Below are positions 1 to 7,895 of a stretch of 64,000 bases of DNA, piece by piece. This stretch comes from JACVRW01 sp963850205 (lineage in GTDB: Bacteria > Actinomycetota > Thermoleophilia > Solirubrobacterales > Thermoleophilaceae), in NCBI GenBank assembly GCA_963850205.1, contig CAWKKJ010000013.1:62001-126000 (forward strand), read 5' to 3'. Position 1 is the first letter of the stretch, and every line of letters begins with the position of its first letter. The notes below the pieces were generated by a model, which was not told the DNA's origin, made no database searches, and saw nothing but the letters and a program-made list of their open reading frames with translations. Made by a program: the position numbers and the translations under genes.

Positions 1-150
1 CAGGTCGTCGAGCGCGACCGCCATCCCCACGTGGTTCACCGGGCTGTTGGTCGCCGTTCGAATTGCGAGATCCGCCAGCGACCGCCCGCGAAACAGCCAG
101 ATGTCGCCGGTCGCGGCCGTGGCGAGCGCGTCGGGGAGGGACAGGGCCAC
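1..150 (-). CDS. YiiX/NlpC-like permuted papain-fold amidase, N-terminal fragment
   Basis: This is the first 50 codons of a minus-strand gene that runs off the left window edge. It starts at a GTG (150-148) and reads ATGDIWLFRGRS, then NSPVNHVGMAVALDDL. The pattern GD(I)xLFRGxS followed by a conserved N-H-V-G-M is typical of the YiiX/YebB group of permuted NlpC/P60 papain-like proteins; the His in NHVG would be a catalytic residue. The catalytic Cys lies outside the window. The start is supported by a TAGGTT -10 box ending 7 nt upstream (163-158), which implies a leaderless transcript. The family call is from motif memory and is moderately sure; the reading frame is clear. Confidence 0.6.
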   Translation of the reverse strand, partial: MALSLPDALATAATGDIWLFRGRSLADLAIRTATNSPVNHVGMAVALDDL

Positions 151-169
151 GGGCCGTAACCTACGAGGC
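151..169. promoter_or_regulatory. Symmetric divergent leaderless promoter pair
   Basis: Only 19 bp separate the GTG of the minus-strand amidase-like gene (150) from the GTG of the plus-strand small membrane protein (170). The segment GTAACCTAC at 156-164 reads TAACCT on the plus strand (157-162) and TAGGTT on the minus strand (163-158). Each hexamer ends exactly 7 nt before its start codon. Both genes would therefore share one overlapping -10 core and have leaderless mRNAs. This is sequence inference; no -35 element is recognisable. Confidence 0.5.
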
Positions 170-394
170 GTGCGCGTGCCGTGGAAGCTGATCGGGGCGG
201 CCGGGCTGGCGGGGGTGGCGGCCACCGGCGTGGTGGTGGCGCGGCGGCGGCGGGCCCAGACCGACTACGACCCCGACGAGCTGCGGGACCGGCTGCACCA
301 GCGGCTGCGAGACGCCGAAGGTCACCCCGCTCCCACGCCAGGTCCGCCCGAAGCGCGTTTCGCCGGCGGCGGTGCGGGCAAGCCTGAGGGATGA
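170..394 (+). CDS. Small single-pass membrane protein, unknown function
   Basis: A 74-residue protein starting VRVPWKLIGAAGLAG. One hydrophobic segment of about 15 residues near the N-terminus (IGAAGLAGVAATGVVV) is followed by an arginine cluster (RRRR) and a charged tail with an LRDRLHQRLRDAE helix. This looks like a small inner-membrane protein with its tail in the cytoplasm by the positive-inside rule. The frame is open further upstream, but the GTG at 170 is preferred because a TAACCT box ends 7 nt before it and the divergent gene occupies the rest. Its stop overlaps the ATG of the aldo/keto reductase (ATGA), suggesting co-translation. No family recognised. Confidence 0.55.
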   Translation: MRVPWKLIGAAGLAGVAATGVVVARRRRAQTDYDPDELRDRLHQRLRDAEGHPAPTPGPPEARFAGGGAGKPEG

Positions 395-1233
395 GCTATT
401 CCACCGAGAGCGTCCCGCAGCTGGCCCTGGCCGGCGGCGGCGAGATTCCGCAGCTCGGCTTCGGCGTGTTCCAGGTGCCGCCGCCCGAGACCACCGAGAC
501 CGTCACGCGTGCCCTGGCGGCCGGCTATCGCCACATCGACACCGCCGCCGCCTATCAGAACGAGGCCGAGGTGGGACAGGCGTTCAAGGCCTCGGGCCTC
601 GACCGTGACGACGTCTTCATCACCACGAAGTGCTTCAACGACGACCACGGCTACGAGGAGGCCAAGCACGCCTTCAAGGACAGCCTCGACCGGCTGGAGC
701 TCGACTACGTCGATCTCTACCTGATCCATTGGCCGGTCCCGTCCAACGACAAGTACGTCGAAACCTGGCGGGCCTTCATCGACCTGCAGGAGGAGGGCGT
801 GGCGCGCGCGATCGGCGTCTCCAACTTCCAGCCCGCCCACCTGCGGCGGCTCATCGACGAGACGGAGGTGACCCCCGTCGTCAACCAGGTCGAGCTGCAC
901 CCCGGCTTCCAGCAGCACGGCCTGCGTCGCGACCACGAGGAGCTCGGGATCGTCACCGAGGCCTGGAGCCCGCTTGCCCAGGGGGAGGTGCTGGACGACC
1001 CGGCGATCGTGGGGATCGCGGAGGCCCACGACCGGACACCGGGACAGGTCGTGATCCGCTGGCACATCCAGCTGGGCAACGTCGTGATCCCCAAGTCGGT
1101 CACGCCCGAGCGGATCGAGGAGAACTTCGCCGTGTTCGACTTCGAGCTGGACGCCGACGAGATGAGCGCGATCGAGGAGCTCGACACCGGGGAGCGCATC
1201 GGCCCCGACCCGGATACGTTCGTTCGGCCCTGA
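391..1233 (+). CDS. Aldo/keto reductase (2,5-diketo-D-gluconate reductase type)
   Basis: A 280-residue cytosolic NADPH-dependent carbonyl reductase of the AKR superfamily (TIM barrel). The catalytic tetrad is visible: Asp in YRHIDTAAAY, Tyr in the same motif, Lys in FITTK and His in YLIHWP. The C-terminal signature VIPKSVTPERIEENF forms the cofactor 2'-phosphate site. Length is normal for the family. The start ATG overlaps the stop of the preceding small membrane protein. The substrate cannot be predicted; AKRs of this subgroup reduce aldehydes, ketones and keto-sugars. Confidence 0.9.
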   Translation: MSYSTESVPQLALAGGGEIPQLGFGVFQVPPPETTETVTRALAAGYRHIDTAAAYQNEAEVGQAFKASGLDRDDVFITTKCFNDDHGYEEAKHAFKDSLDRLELDYVDLYLIHWPVPSNDKYVETWRAFIDLQEEGVARAIGVSNFQPAHLRRLIDETEVTPVVNQVELHPGFQQHGLRRDHEELGIVTEAWSPLAQGEVLDDPAIVGIAEAHDRTPGQVVIRWHIQLGNVVIPKSVTPERIEENFAVFDFELDADEMSAIEELDTGERIGPDPDTFVRP

Positions 1234-1255
1234 GCCCGAGGCTCGGCTCACGGCC

Positions 1256-1633
1256 GTGAGCGAGCGGCTGCGGGCGGTGGTCGACGGGCTGGATATCCGG
1301 CCCGGTGACCGGATCCTCGAGATCGGCTGCGGCCACGGCGTGGCCGCCACCCTGGTCTGCGAGCGGCTCGGCGACGGCCGGCTGACCGCGGTCGACCGCT
1401 CGGCCAAGATGATCGACGCCGCCGCCCGGCGCAACGCGGCCCACACCGACGCGGGCCGGGCCGAGTTCCTCGTGATGAAGCTGGAGGAGCTCGAGCTGGG
1501 CGAGCGCCGCTTCGACACGATCTTCGCGGTCCGGGTGGGGCTCTTTCACCGCGAGCCCGAGCGGGCCCGGGAGCTGGCCGGTCGCTGGCTGGCGCCCGGC
1601 GGCGACCTGCACGCCTTCTTCGACGAGCCCTGA
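1256..1633 (+). CDS. Short class I SAM-dependent methyltransferase
   Basis: A 125-residue protein starting at GTG 1256. It carries motif I (ILEIGCGHG) and the acidic end of strand 2 (LTAVDRS), so the SAM-binding half of a Rossmann methyltransferase is present. The later part (FDTIFAVRVGLFHREPERARELAGRWLAPGGDLHAFFDEP) corresponds to motif IV onward but is short. Full-size members are usually 180-280 residues, so this is a minimal or C-terminally trimmed form; no frameshift is visible. It sits 22 bp after the aldo/keto reductase, probably in the same transcript. Methyl acceptor unknown. Confidence 0.7.
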   Translation: MSERLRAVVDGLDIRPGDRILEIGCGHGVAATLVCERLGDGRLTAVDRSAKMIDAAARRNAAHTDAGRAEFLVMKLEELELGERRFDTIFAVRVGLFHREPERARELAGRWLAPGGDLHAFFDEP

Positions 1634-1696
1634 GCCTGCGCACGGCGCGGCCCGTGTCCGGTACGGTGCCCGCCGCTGACCTCCCTGATTCGATCC

Positions 1697-3982
1697 TTGC
1701 GGGCCCTTCGTCCGCTGCCCCTGGCCGCAGCGGCCCTCCTCTGCGCCGCCTTCCCGGCGGCCGCGCCCGCGCAGGGCCCGGGCTTCGAGGCCCGGGGCAG
1801 CGTGAAGGAGGCCTACGTCGTGGGGGCCAAGGCGGGCCAGCGGCTGGTGTTGGAGAACGCGAAAGGCCGCCTGCTCCGTGCCGGCCGGGCTGACCGCTTC
1901 GGGAGCAAGGTCTTTCGCCGCCTCGCTCCCGGCCCGGGCTACAGCGTTCGCCGCCGCACAGGGGGGCGGATGGTGCGCAGCCGGCGCTTCCGGGTGCTGC
2001 GCCCGGGCGGGAACCCACGCCGCTCGTTCTACCGGCGGAAGAAGCTGAAACAGGGCCTCAACTACGTAACCGTGCGCGACGGCATCGAGTTGGCGATGAC
2101 CGTGCGCCTGCCCGCGGGCAAGACGCTCGCCGACGGCCCGTTCCCGACCTTCATCGAGTACTCGGGCTACCAGATCGCCGCGCCCGGCAACCTGCTCGAC
2201 TCGATCATCAGCGGCGGTGGCGGGCCGTCCAACCCGCTGCTCCCGGCCACCGCCACCGCGGTGGGCTCGGTGATCGGGCCGCTGCTCGGCTTCGCCGTCG
2301 TGAGCGTCCAGATGCGCGGCTCCGGCTGCTCGGGCGGGGCGTTCGACCTCTTCGGCTATCCCACCACCTACGACGGCTACGACGCCGTGGAGACCGTGGC
2401 CGCGCAGAATTGGGTGCGCGGCGGCAAGGTGGGCATGGCCGGGATCTCCTTCTCGGGCATCACCCAGCTGTTCACCGCAGGGACCCGGCCCCCACACCTC
2501 GCGGCCGTAGCTCCGTTGTCTGTGACCGACGACGTCTACAACGGCACCGCCTACCCGGGCGGCATCTTCAACAGCGGCTTCGCCCAGACCTGGGGCAAGG
2601 ACCGGCTGGAGGACGCGCGGCCCGCGCCACAGGGCGGCCAGCCCTATGCCCGGGCGCTCGTCCGGCGGGGCGACAAGAACTGCGCCGCCAACCAGCGGCT
2701 GCGCCTGCAGACGCCGAACCTGATCGAGATACAGGAGCGCACGCCCTACCGCAGCCCCTCCTTCTTCGCTGAGCGCTCGCCAGGCCGCTGGCTGAGCCGG
2801 GCGGCCCGGGTCCCGATCTTCCTGGTGGGCCAGTTCCAGGACGAGCAGACCGGCGGCCATTTCCCGGACGCGCTGTCAGTGCTTAACGGCAGGCCGCGGG
2901 TGTGGCTCTCGATGCAGAACGGCGTGCACGTGGACTCCCTCGGGCCGAGCACGATCACCCGCTGGGTGGAGTTCCTCGAGCTCTACGTGGCCAACGAGGT
3001 GCCCAGCATCCCACCGGCGATCCTGGCGCTCAGCGGCGAGCTGTACCGCTTCTTGGCCGATGCCGGCGCGGCGCCGGTGCAGCAGTCGCGGCTGGCCGGG
3101 CTGCCGAGCCCGGCCGCCGCCCGGGCGGTGTTCGAGCGGGACTCGCAGGTGCGCCTTCTGATGGACAACGGCGCCGGTCCCCAGGGGCCGGGGTCGATCG
3201 GGGCGACCTGGGAGCTGAATTATCGGGCCTGGCCGCCCAAGCGGGTCAGGGCCACCCGCTACTTCCTCGGTCCCGGGGGCGCGCTGGGCAAGAAGCCGGC
3301 ACTGGCGACCGCGGCCCGCTACCGGCCCGACCCACGCGCGCGGCCCGAGCAGACCCTGCCGGGTGAGGGCGAGGAGGACGCCTGGAAGGCGCAGCCGCCC
3401 TACGACTGGGCCCCGATCGCGGCCGGAAAGGGCCTGGGCTTCGTCTCCGCGCCGCTCACGCGCGACGTGGTCATCGCCGGGCCGTCGAGCCTCGACCTGT
3501 ACCTGAAGTCGTCGGCCCGCAACACCGACATCCAGGTCACGATCAGCGAGGTGCGCCCCGACGGCAACGAGACCTACGTCCAGAACGGCTGGCTGCGCGC
3601 CTCCCAGCGCAAGCTGAACCCCCGCCGCTCGACGGTCCTGAACCCGTATCCCACCCACCTCGAGCGGGACGCCGCCCCGCTGCCCCGGGGCCGCTTCGCC
3701 CTGGTCCGGGTACCGGTCTTCCCGGTGGCCCACGCGTTCCGCGCCGGGTCGCGCATCCGGATGACGATCGAGGCTCCCGGCGGCGACCGCCCGCGCTGGG
3801 ACTTCGACACCATCGACCGGGGCCGGAGCCGGACGACTGTCGCGCTCGGCGGCGGACGGGCCTCCAGCCTCGTGCTGCCCGTCGTTGCGGGTGCCACCGC
3901 CAAGGGCACGCCGCTGCCGGGGCCGACCTCCCTGCGCGGGCAGCCCAGCCGGCGCTACTCGCCCACCTCCAACGGCGGCTGA
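1697..3982 (+). CDS. Secreted CocE/NonD-family (X-Pro dipeptidyl-peptidase-like) hydrolase
   Basis: A 761-residue serine hydrolase beginning at TTG 1697 with a Sec signal peptide (RALRPLPLAAAALLCAAFPAAAPAQ). The alpha/beta-hydrolase core has the nucleophile elbow GISFSG (Ser near residue 251), a loop Asp in FQDEQTGG and a His in NGVHVDS as the likely triad. The C-terminal ~250 residues match the jelly-roll X-Pro dipeptidyl-peptidase C-terminal domain (VIAGPSSLDLYLKSSARNTDI). The first ~80 mature residues form an extra all-beta stretch. Family members cleave esters, amides or X-Pro peptides; substrate unknown. The 3' end overlaps the convergent HAD gene by 28 bp. Confidence 0.8.
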   Translation: MRALRPLPLAAAALLCAAFPAAAPAQGPGFEARGSVKEAYVVGAKAGQRLVLENAKGRLLRAGRADRFGSKVFRRLAPGPGYSVRRRTGGRMVRSRRFRVLRPGGNPRRSFYRRKKLKQGLNYVTVRDGIELAMTVRLPAGKTLADGPFPTFIEYSGYQIAAPGNLLDSIISGGGGPSNPLLPATATAVGSVIGPLLGFAVVSVQMRGSGCSGGAFDLFGYPTTYDGYDAVETVAAQNWVRGGKVGMAGISFSGITQLFTAGTRPPHLAAVAPLSVTDDVYNGTAYPGGIFNSGFAQTWGKDRLEDARPAPQGGQPYARALVRRGDKNCAANQRLRLQTPNLIEIQERTPYRSPSFFAERSPGRWLSRAARVPIFLVGQFQDEQTGGHFPDALSVLNGRPRVWLSMQNGVHVDSLGPSTITRWVEFLELYVANEVPSIPPAILALSGELYRFLADAGAAPVQQSRLAGLPSPAAARAVFERDSQVRLLMDNGAGPQGPGSIGATWELNYRAWPPKRVRATRYFLGPGGALGKKPALATAARYRPDPRARPEQTLPGEGEEDAWKAQPPYDWAPIAAGKGLGFVSAPLTRDVVIAGPSSLDLYLKSSARNTDIQVTISEVRPDGNETYVQNGWLRASQRKLNPRRSTVLNPYPTHLERDAAPLPRGRFALVRVPVFPVAHAFRAGSRIRMTIEAPGGDRPRWDFDTIDRGRSRTTVALGGGRASSLVLPVVAGATAKGTPLPGPTSLRGQPSRRYSPTSNGG

Positions 3983-4644
3983 GCTCGGGCGGCGATGCCC
4001 AGCGCCTCGGCCACCTGGGGGTCGGCCAGGGAGGCGGCGGCCAGCGACGCCCCCGGGAGCGCCGTGCCGGCCAGGTAGGGAACGCCGATCACGAACAGCC
4101 CGGCGGCGACCGCCGAGGTCACTCCGGGCACCGAGTCCTCGAGGGCGGCGCAGCGCGGGGGCGCGGCGCCGAGCGCGGCGCAGGCGGCGAGGTAGAGGTC
4201 CGGCGCCGGCTTGGGGCTGTTCACGTCGTCCGCGGTGACCACGGCCTCGAACTGCCCGTCGAGCAGCCCGGCCCCGCCCAGCACCCGCTCGACGAACTCC
4301 CGCGTCGAGTTCGAGGCCACGGCCAGCGGCGTCCCCGCCGCGCGCAGGGCGGCGAGCAGCTCGAGCGCACCGGGACGCGGCGGCACCGCCGCCAGCGCCT
4401 CCACCATCACCAGTTCGTGCAGCTCGTCCATCAGCTCCTCGCCCGCGCCGGGCAGCTCGAGCATGTCCTCCAGCAGCCCTGCCGCGACGCTGCGGGACGA
4501 GCCCAGCAGGATGCGCTTGTGGTCGGGACCGAACACGCGCCCGCGGCGCTCGAACAGCGTCTGCTCCGCCCGCGTCCAGGCCTCCTCGGTGTCGAGGAGC
4601 AGGCCGTCGTTGTCGAAGACCACGGCGTCAAAGCGGGACGGCAT
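3955..4644 (-). CDS. HAD-superfamily hydrolase (beta-phosphoglucomutase / phosphoglycolate phosphatase-like)
   Basis: A 229-residue cytosolic phosphatase. Motif I FDNDGLLLDTEE supplies the nucleophile Asp (D11) and acid/base Asp (D13). Motif II is VASNSTREF, motif III the Lys in NSPKPAPD and motif IV LEDSVPG. The helical cap lies between motifs I and II, as in subclass I HADs. Substrate could be a phosphosugar or phosphoglycolate; sequence alone does not decide. It lies 10 bp downstream of the acyl-CoA-dehydrogenase-like gene on the same strand, so the two probably form an operon. Its end overlaps the convergent CocE-type gene. Confidence 0.85.
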   Translation of the reverse strand: MPSRFDAVVFDNDGLLLDTEEAWTRAEQTLFERRGRVFGPDHKRILLGSSRSVAAGLLEDMLELPGAGEELMDELHELVMVEALAAVPPRPGALELLAALRAAGTPLAVASNSTREFVERVLGGAGLLDGQFEAVVTADDVNSPKPAPDLYLAACAALGAAPPRCAALEDSVPGVTSAVAAGLFVIGVPYLAGTALPGASLAAASLADPQVAEALGIAARAQPPLEVGE

Positions 4645-4654
4645 CAGGGTCGGC

Positions 4655-5785
4655 TCAGAGCTGCGAGGTGTCTGTGGGCAGCCCCAGCAGCATGCGCCCG
4701 CTCAGCTCCCAGCTCGCGGGGTTCACCAGCATGTGCTGGGTGGCGGCGTGCACGTCGCGAAAGCGGCGTTGCAGGGGGCTGGTGTCGTACACCGACGAGC
4801 CACCGCCGAGGTCGTACGCGGTGTCGACCACCTGGCGGGCCGTGTGCGTGGCATGTGTGGCCGCCAGCCGCAGCGACGTCCGGGTGCCCACGTCCATCTC
4901 GCCGCTCCCGCGAGCGACCTCCCAGGCCCGGTCGAGCTCGTCGAACAAGAGCGCGCGGGCGGCGCGCAGCCCGGCCTCCGCGGCGGCCACGCCGGCCTGG
5001 GTAGCGGGGCGCTCGGCCAGGAGGCGGGTGCTGCCCTGGGGCTGCTTGACCCCGGCCAGCTCGTGCAGGTCGGCGAGGGCCGCGCGGCCGATGCCCAGCG
5101 CCACCCCGGCGATCGCGAGTGCCAGCAGGCCGAAGAGGGGAAAGGCGTACAGCGGGCCCTCCGCCCGGGGGCGGGCTCCGATCACCGCCGCGACGCGGTC
5201 GACCGGCACCGCCGCATCCTGCACCTCGATGTCGTGGCTGCCGGTGGCCCGCAGGCCCGAGACCGTCCAGGTGTCGAGGATCTCCACCTCCTCGCGCGGC
5301 AGCAGCGCCAGCCGCGCCTCCCCGGTCTCCAGGCGGCAGCCGGCCAACAGCCAGTCGCAGAACATGCAGCCGCTCGCCCAGGCCCAGCGGCCGCTGATCA
5401 CCAGCGCGTCGTCGGGCGAGGCCCGCAGCCGGCCACGGGGCGCGAAGGCGCCGCCCACGACCACACCCGGAGTGCCGAAGATCTCGGCCGCGGCATCCGC
5501 CTCCATGTAGGCGGCCACCAGCCCGCTGGTGGCGGTCACCGCCAGGACCCAGGCCGCGCTGGCGTCGGCCTGAGCCAGGGCCTCGACCGCCTCGACCAGC
5601 TCGCGCGGCGGCGCCTCGGCGCCCCCCATGGCGCCGGGTACGCAGAGGCGAAACAGGTCGGCGTCGCGGAGCGCCGAGACCACAGCCGGGGTGAGCCCGC
5701 GCTCGGTCTCGGCCCGGTCGGCCTCCCGGGCTACCAGGGGAGCGATCGCTCGCGCGATCTCGACGGGGGCGGCGGTGGCGCTCAC
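4655..5785 (-). CDS. Acyl-CoA dehydrogenase-fold flavoprotein (possible HsaA/HpaB-like monooxygenase)
   Basis: A 376-residue protein from GTG 5785, read VSATAAPVEIARAIAPLVAR. It has the N-terminal helical domain, a central beta domain (ISGRWAWASGCMFCDWLLAGC) and the C-terminal helical domain ending HAATQHMLVNPASWELSGRMLLG. That ending resembles group D flavin monooxygenases (HsaA, HpaB-like) more than true acyl-CoA dehydrogenases, whose catalytic Glu is not obvious here. The frame is open far upstream, but a TACGAT box ends 6 nt before this GTG and the divergent folP promoter occupies the upstream DNA. A partner flavin reductase is not adjacent. Confidence 0.75.
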   Translation of the reverse strand: MSATAAPVEIARAIAPLVAREADRAETERGLTPAVVSALRDADLFRLCVPGAMGGAEAPPRELVEAVEALAQADASAAWVLAVTATSGLVAAYMEADAAAEIFGTPGVVVGGAFAPRGRLRASPDDALVISGRWAWASGCMFCDWLLAGCRLETGEARLALLPREEVEILDTWTVSGLRATGSHDIEVQDAAVPVDRVAAVIGARPRAEGPLYAFPLFGLLALAIAGVALGIGRAALADLHELAGVKQPQGSTRLLAERPATQAGVAAAEAGLRAARALLFDELDRAWEVARGSGEMDVGTRTSLRLAATHATHTARQVVDTAYDLGGGSSVYDTSPLQRRFRDVHAATQHMLVNPASWELSGRMLLGLPTDTSQL

Positions 5786-5824
5786 GGCTAGATCGTAGAT
5801 CGACTCGCGGCGATACTTCCCTGC
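5786..5824. promoter_or_regulatory. Divergent leaderless promoters for the flavoprotein gene and folP
   Basis: The 39-bp gap holds a minus-strand TACGAT (5797-5792) ending 6 nt before GTG 5785 and a plus-strand GATACT (5812-5817) ending 7 nt before ATG 5825. Two direct copies of TAGATCG lie in 5789-5802. Both positions fit leaderless transcripts. Inference from spacing only. Confidence 0.45.
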
Positions 5825-6623
5825 ATGAACGCCGCCGTCGTGATGGGCATCGTGAACGTGACCCCCGATTCCTTCTCGGACGGCGGCCGCTTCTACGACA
5901 CCGACGCCGCGACCGAGCACGGTCTCGAACTCGCCGCCGAGGGCGCCGGCATCCTCGACGTGGGCGGCGAGTCCACCCGTCCGGGAGCCGACCCGGTGAC
6001 CGAGGAGGAGGAGCTGCGGCGGGTGCTGGGCGTATGCGAGCGGCTGGCGGCGGCGGGCCTGCGGGTGTCGATCGACACCACCAAGCTGGGCGTGGCCCGG
6101 GCCGCGCTGGACGCCGGCGCCACCCTTGTCAACGACGTGTCGGCGTTCCGCATCAGCTCCCGAGCTCGCCGGCCTGGTGGCCGACCGAGGGGCCGGCTGC
6201 TGCCTGATCCACATGCTGGGCGACCCGCGCACCATGCAGGCCGACCCGCGCTACGACGATGTGGTCTCGGACGTGCGCGCCTTCCTGGAGGAACGGCTGG
6301 CGTTCGCGGTGGCCGAGGGGATCCCCGAGGAGCGGGTCTGGCTCGACCCGGGCATCGGCTTCGGGAAGACCGTGGCTCACAACCTCGAGCTGCTCCGGCG
6401 GCTCGACGAGATCGTGGCCATCGGGCGGCCGGTGACGATCGGCACCTCGCGCAAGTCGTTCCTGGGCACGCTGACGGGCGGCCGGCCGGAGCACGAGCGC
6501 CTGCCCGGAACGATCGCCACCAGCGTCCTGGCCTACGAGCGCGGGGCGCGCGTGTTCCGTGTCCACGACGTCGCGCCGGTGGCCGATGCCCTGGCGGTGG
6601 CCGCTGCTACGGTCAGCTCGTGA
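5825..6623 (+). CDS. folP: Dihydropteroate synthase, split by a single-base frameshift
   Basis: This enzyme condenses 6-hydroxymethyl-7,8-dihydropterin pyrophosphate with p-aminobenzoate in folate synthesis. The first part (5825 to about 6150) has both classic signatures: MGIVNVTPDSFSDGG and ILDVGGESTRPGA, then VNDVSAFR. The reading then moves to another frame for APELAGLVADRGAG, IHMLGDPRTMQ, WLDPGIGFGKT and IGTSRKSFLG, ending at 6623. Four bases lie where a multiple of three is needed (near 6153-6156), equal to +1 or -2. Total span is one base over 266 codons, so a single extra base explains it. No second folP is visible here and the gene is normally essential, so a sequence error is likely. 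It heads folP-folB-folK. Confidence 0.85.
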
Positions 6624-7063
6624 GCTGGGAGCGTGAGCACGAGGACGATTTCGACGACGAGCTGAACGACGAGGAGCTCGACGACGACCGGGCCGCGGCG
6701 TCCCCGGCGGTGACCATCGAGATCACCGGGTTGTCGCTCTACACGCGCCACGGGGTCAGCGAGGCGGAGCGCGAGCTGGGCCAGCGTCTCCTGTTCGACG
6801 TCGCCTTCGAGCTGGACGACTGCGACGCCACGATCACCGACCGGGTGGACGACACGGTCGACTACGCGCAGGCCTGCGAGCAGATCGCGCTGGCGGCGCA
6901 GGAGCGCTCCTACAAGACGCTCGAGCGGCTGTGCAGCGCCGTGGCCGACCGGCTCATGGAGCGGATGGGGGCCGAGTCCGTGCGGGTGAAGGCCACCAAG
7001 CCAGAGCCGCCCATCCCGCTGCCCGTCGAAGAGGTCTCCGTGGAGGTCTGGAAGGAGGCTTGA
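6620..7063 (+). CDS. folB: Dihydroneopterin aldolase with acidic N-terminal extension
   Basis: A 147-residue folate enzyme converting 7,8-dihydroneopterin to 6-hydroxymethyl-dihydropterin. The catalytic domain starts at VTIEITGLSLYTRHGVSEAE and contains VDDTVDYAQACEQI and the C-terminal VRVKATKPEPPI with the conserved Lys. Ahead of it lie about 28 mostly acidic residues (DDFDDELNDEELDDD) not present in ordinary FolB. The GTG at 6620 overlaps the folP stop (GTGA), and a TACGGT box (6608-6613) ends 6 nt before it, so an internal leaderless promoter is possible. The frame is open back into folP only because of the folP frameshift; a real FolP-FolB fusion is not indicated. Confidence 0.9.
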   Translation: MSWEREHEDDFDDELNDEELDDDRAAASPAVTIEITGLSLYTRHGVSEAERELGQRLLFDVAFELDDCDATITDRVDDTVDYAQACEQIALAAQERSYKTLERLCSAVADRLMERMGAESVRVKATKPEPPIPLPVEEVSVEVWKEA

Positions 7064-7545
7064 CCGGCTACCTCGGCCTCGGCTCGAACGAGGGCGACCG
7101 GCTGGGCGGCCTGCGGGCCGCGCGCGACGCGCTCGCGGGTCACGGGGTGCGGGTGACCGCGAGCTCCTCGGTGTACGAGACCGCGCCCCAGGGCGAGGTC
7201 ACCGACCAGGCCGACTTCCTCAACGCCTGCCTGCGGGTCGAGACCGGGCTGGGCGCGGAGGAGCTGCTGGACGCGTGCAAGGAGGTCGAGCGCGAGCTGG
7301 GCCGCGAGCCCGGCGGACCCCGGCACGGCCCACGCCCCATCGACGTGGACCTGCTGCTGCTCGGCGACCTCGAGCTGAGCTCGCCCCGGCTCACGCTGCC
7401 CCATCCCGAGGTCACCGGCCGCCGCTTCGTGCTCGAGCCGCTGCTCGAGCTCGACCCGGCGCTGCGGCTCCCGGACGGAACGCGGCTGGCGGAGGCGCTC
7501 GCGAGCGTGGCCGGCCAGCGGGTTCGGCGCTGGGGCACGCTCTGA
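7060..7545 (+). CDS. folK: 6-hydroxymethyl-7,8-dihydropterin pyrophosphokinase
   Basis: A 161-residue kinase that transfers pyrophosphate from ATP to the pterin, making the FolP substrate. It starts at TTG 7060, overlapping the folB stop, with LTGYLGLGSNEGDR. The GPRPIDVDLLLL signature with its metal-binding aspartates, the YETAPQG motif and LPHPEVTGRRFVLEPL are all present. Length is standard. Folate gene order P-B-K with overlapping starts and stops indicates translational coupling. Confidence 0.93.
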   Translation: MTGYLGLGSNEGDRLGGLRAARDALAGHGVRVTASSSVYETAPQGEVTDQADFLNACLRVETGLGAEELLDACKEVERELGREPGGPRHGPRPIDVDLLLLGDLELSSPRLTLPHPEVTGRRFVLEPLLELDPALRLPDGTRLAEALASVAGQRVRRWGTL

Positions 7546-7638
7546 GAAAACCGCGCGCAGCCGGCCGCACCCCCCGCTTGGGGGGAACGCGGCCCCGCGG
7601 CGTTCACGCCGGGCGCTCAGGGGGGCACGCTTTGTGGC

Positions 7639-7863
7639 ATGCAGGACACGCTCGAGCTGGCCAGCTTCCGGGGGAACGACGATCCGTCGCTCGTGGCTGC
7701 TGCCCTTGCCTGCCGCGCCTGCCTCTCGGGCGACGTCGAGTGGTCGCTGCAGGTGGACGACTTCGACGGCCAGGTCGAATGCCGCTGCCGCGACTGTGGT
7801 TATGCGCGCGTGGTGTCGCTCACCTCCGAGCAGACGCTGCGGTTGTCGCTCCAGAATTCCTGA
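7639..7863 (+). CDS. Small zinc-ribbon-like protein, unknown
   Basis: A 74-residue protein with two cysteine pairs, CRAC (near residue 26) and CRCRDC (near residue 49), spaced about 20 residues apart. This suggests a small zinc-binding knuckle with a beta-rich core (DVEWSLQVDDFDGQVECRCRDCGYARVVSL). No catalytic motif is visible. The upstream gap of 93 bp contains a CCCCCC-N4-GGGGGG hairpin (near 7570-7585). It precedes a two-component pair but is separated from it by 32 bp. Function not recognised; the frame and Cys pattern support a real gene. Confidence 0.6.
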   Translation: MQDTLELASFRGNDDPSLVAAALACRACLSGDVEWSLQVDDFDGQVECRCRDCGYARVVSLTSEQTLRLSLQNS

Positions 7864-7895
7864 CGCCCGCGCCGGGTAGCGTGTAGCGCTACCTG

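Noticed and set aside
46..72. GTTCGAATT resembling a tRNA T-loop
   Set aside because: No acceptor, D or anticodon stems can be found around it, and it lies in the amidase-like coding sequence.
4211..5791. 526-codon open frame antisense to the flavoprotein gene
   Set aside because: Low-complexity translation; the opposite strand encodes a clear flavoprotein.
5825..7063. A FolP-FolB fusion protein
   Set aside because: The frame joins the two only because the folP frameshift happens to fall into the folB frame; the middle has no homology, while the true FolP C-terminal half lies in another frame.
7570..7605. ECF-type promoter with GGAAC near 7581
   Set aside because: The spacing to a possible -10 (GTT) is too short and the segment is better explained as a GC-rich hairpin.
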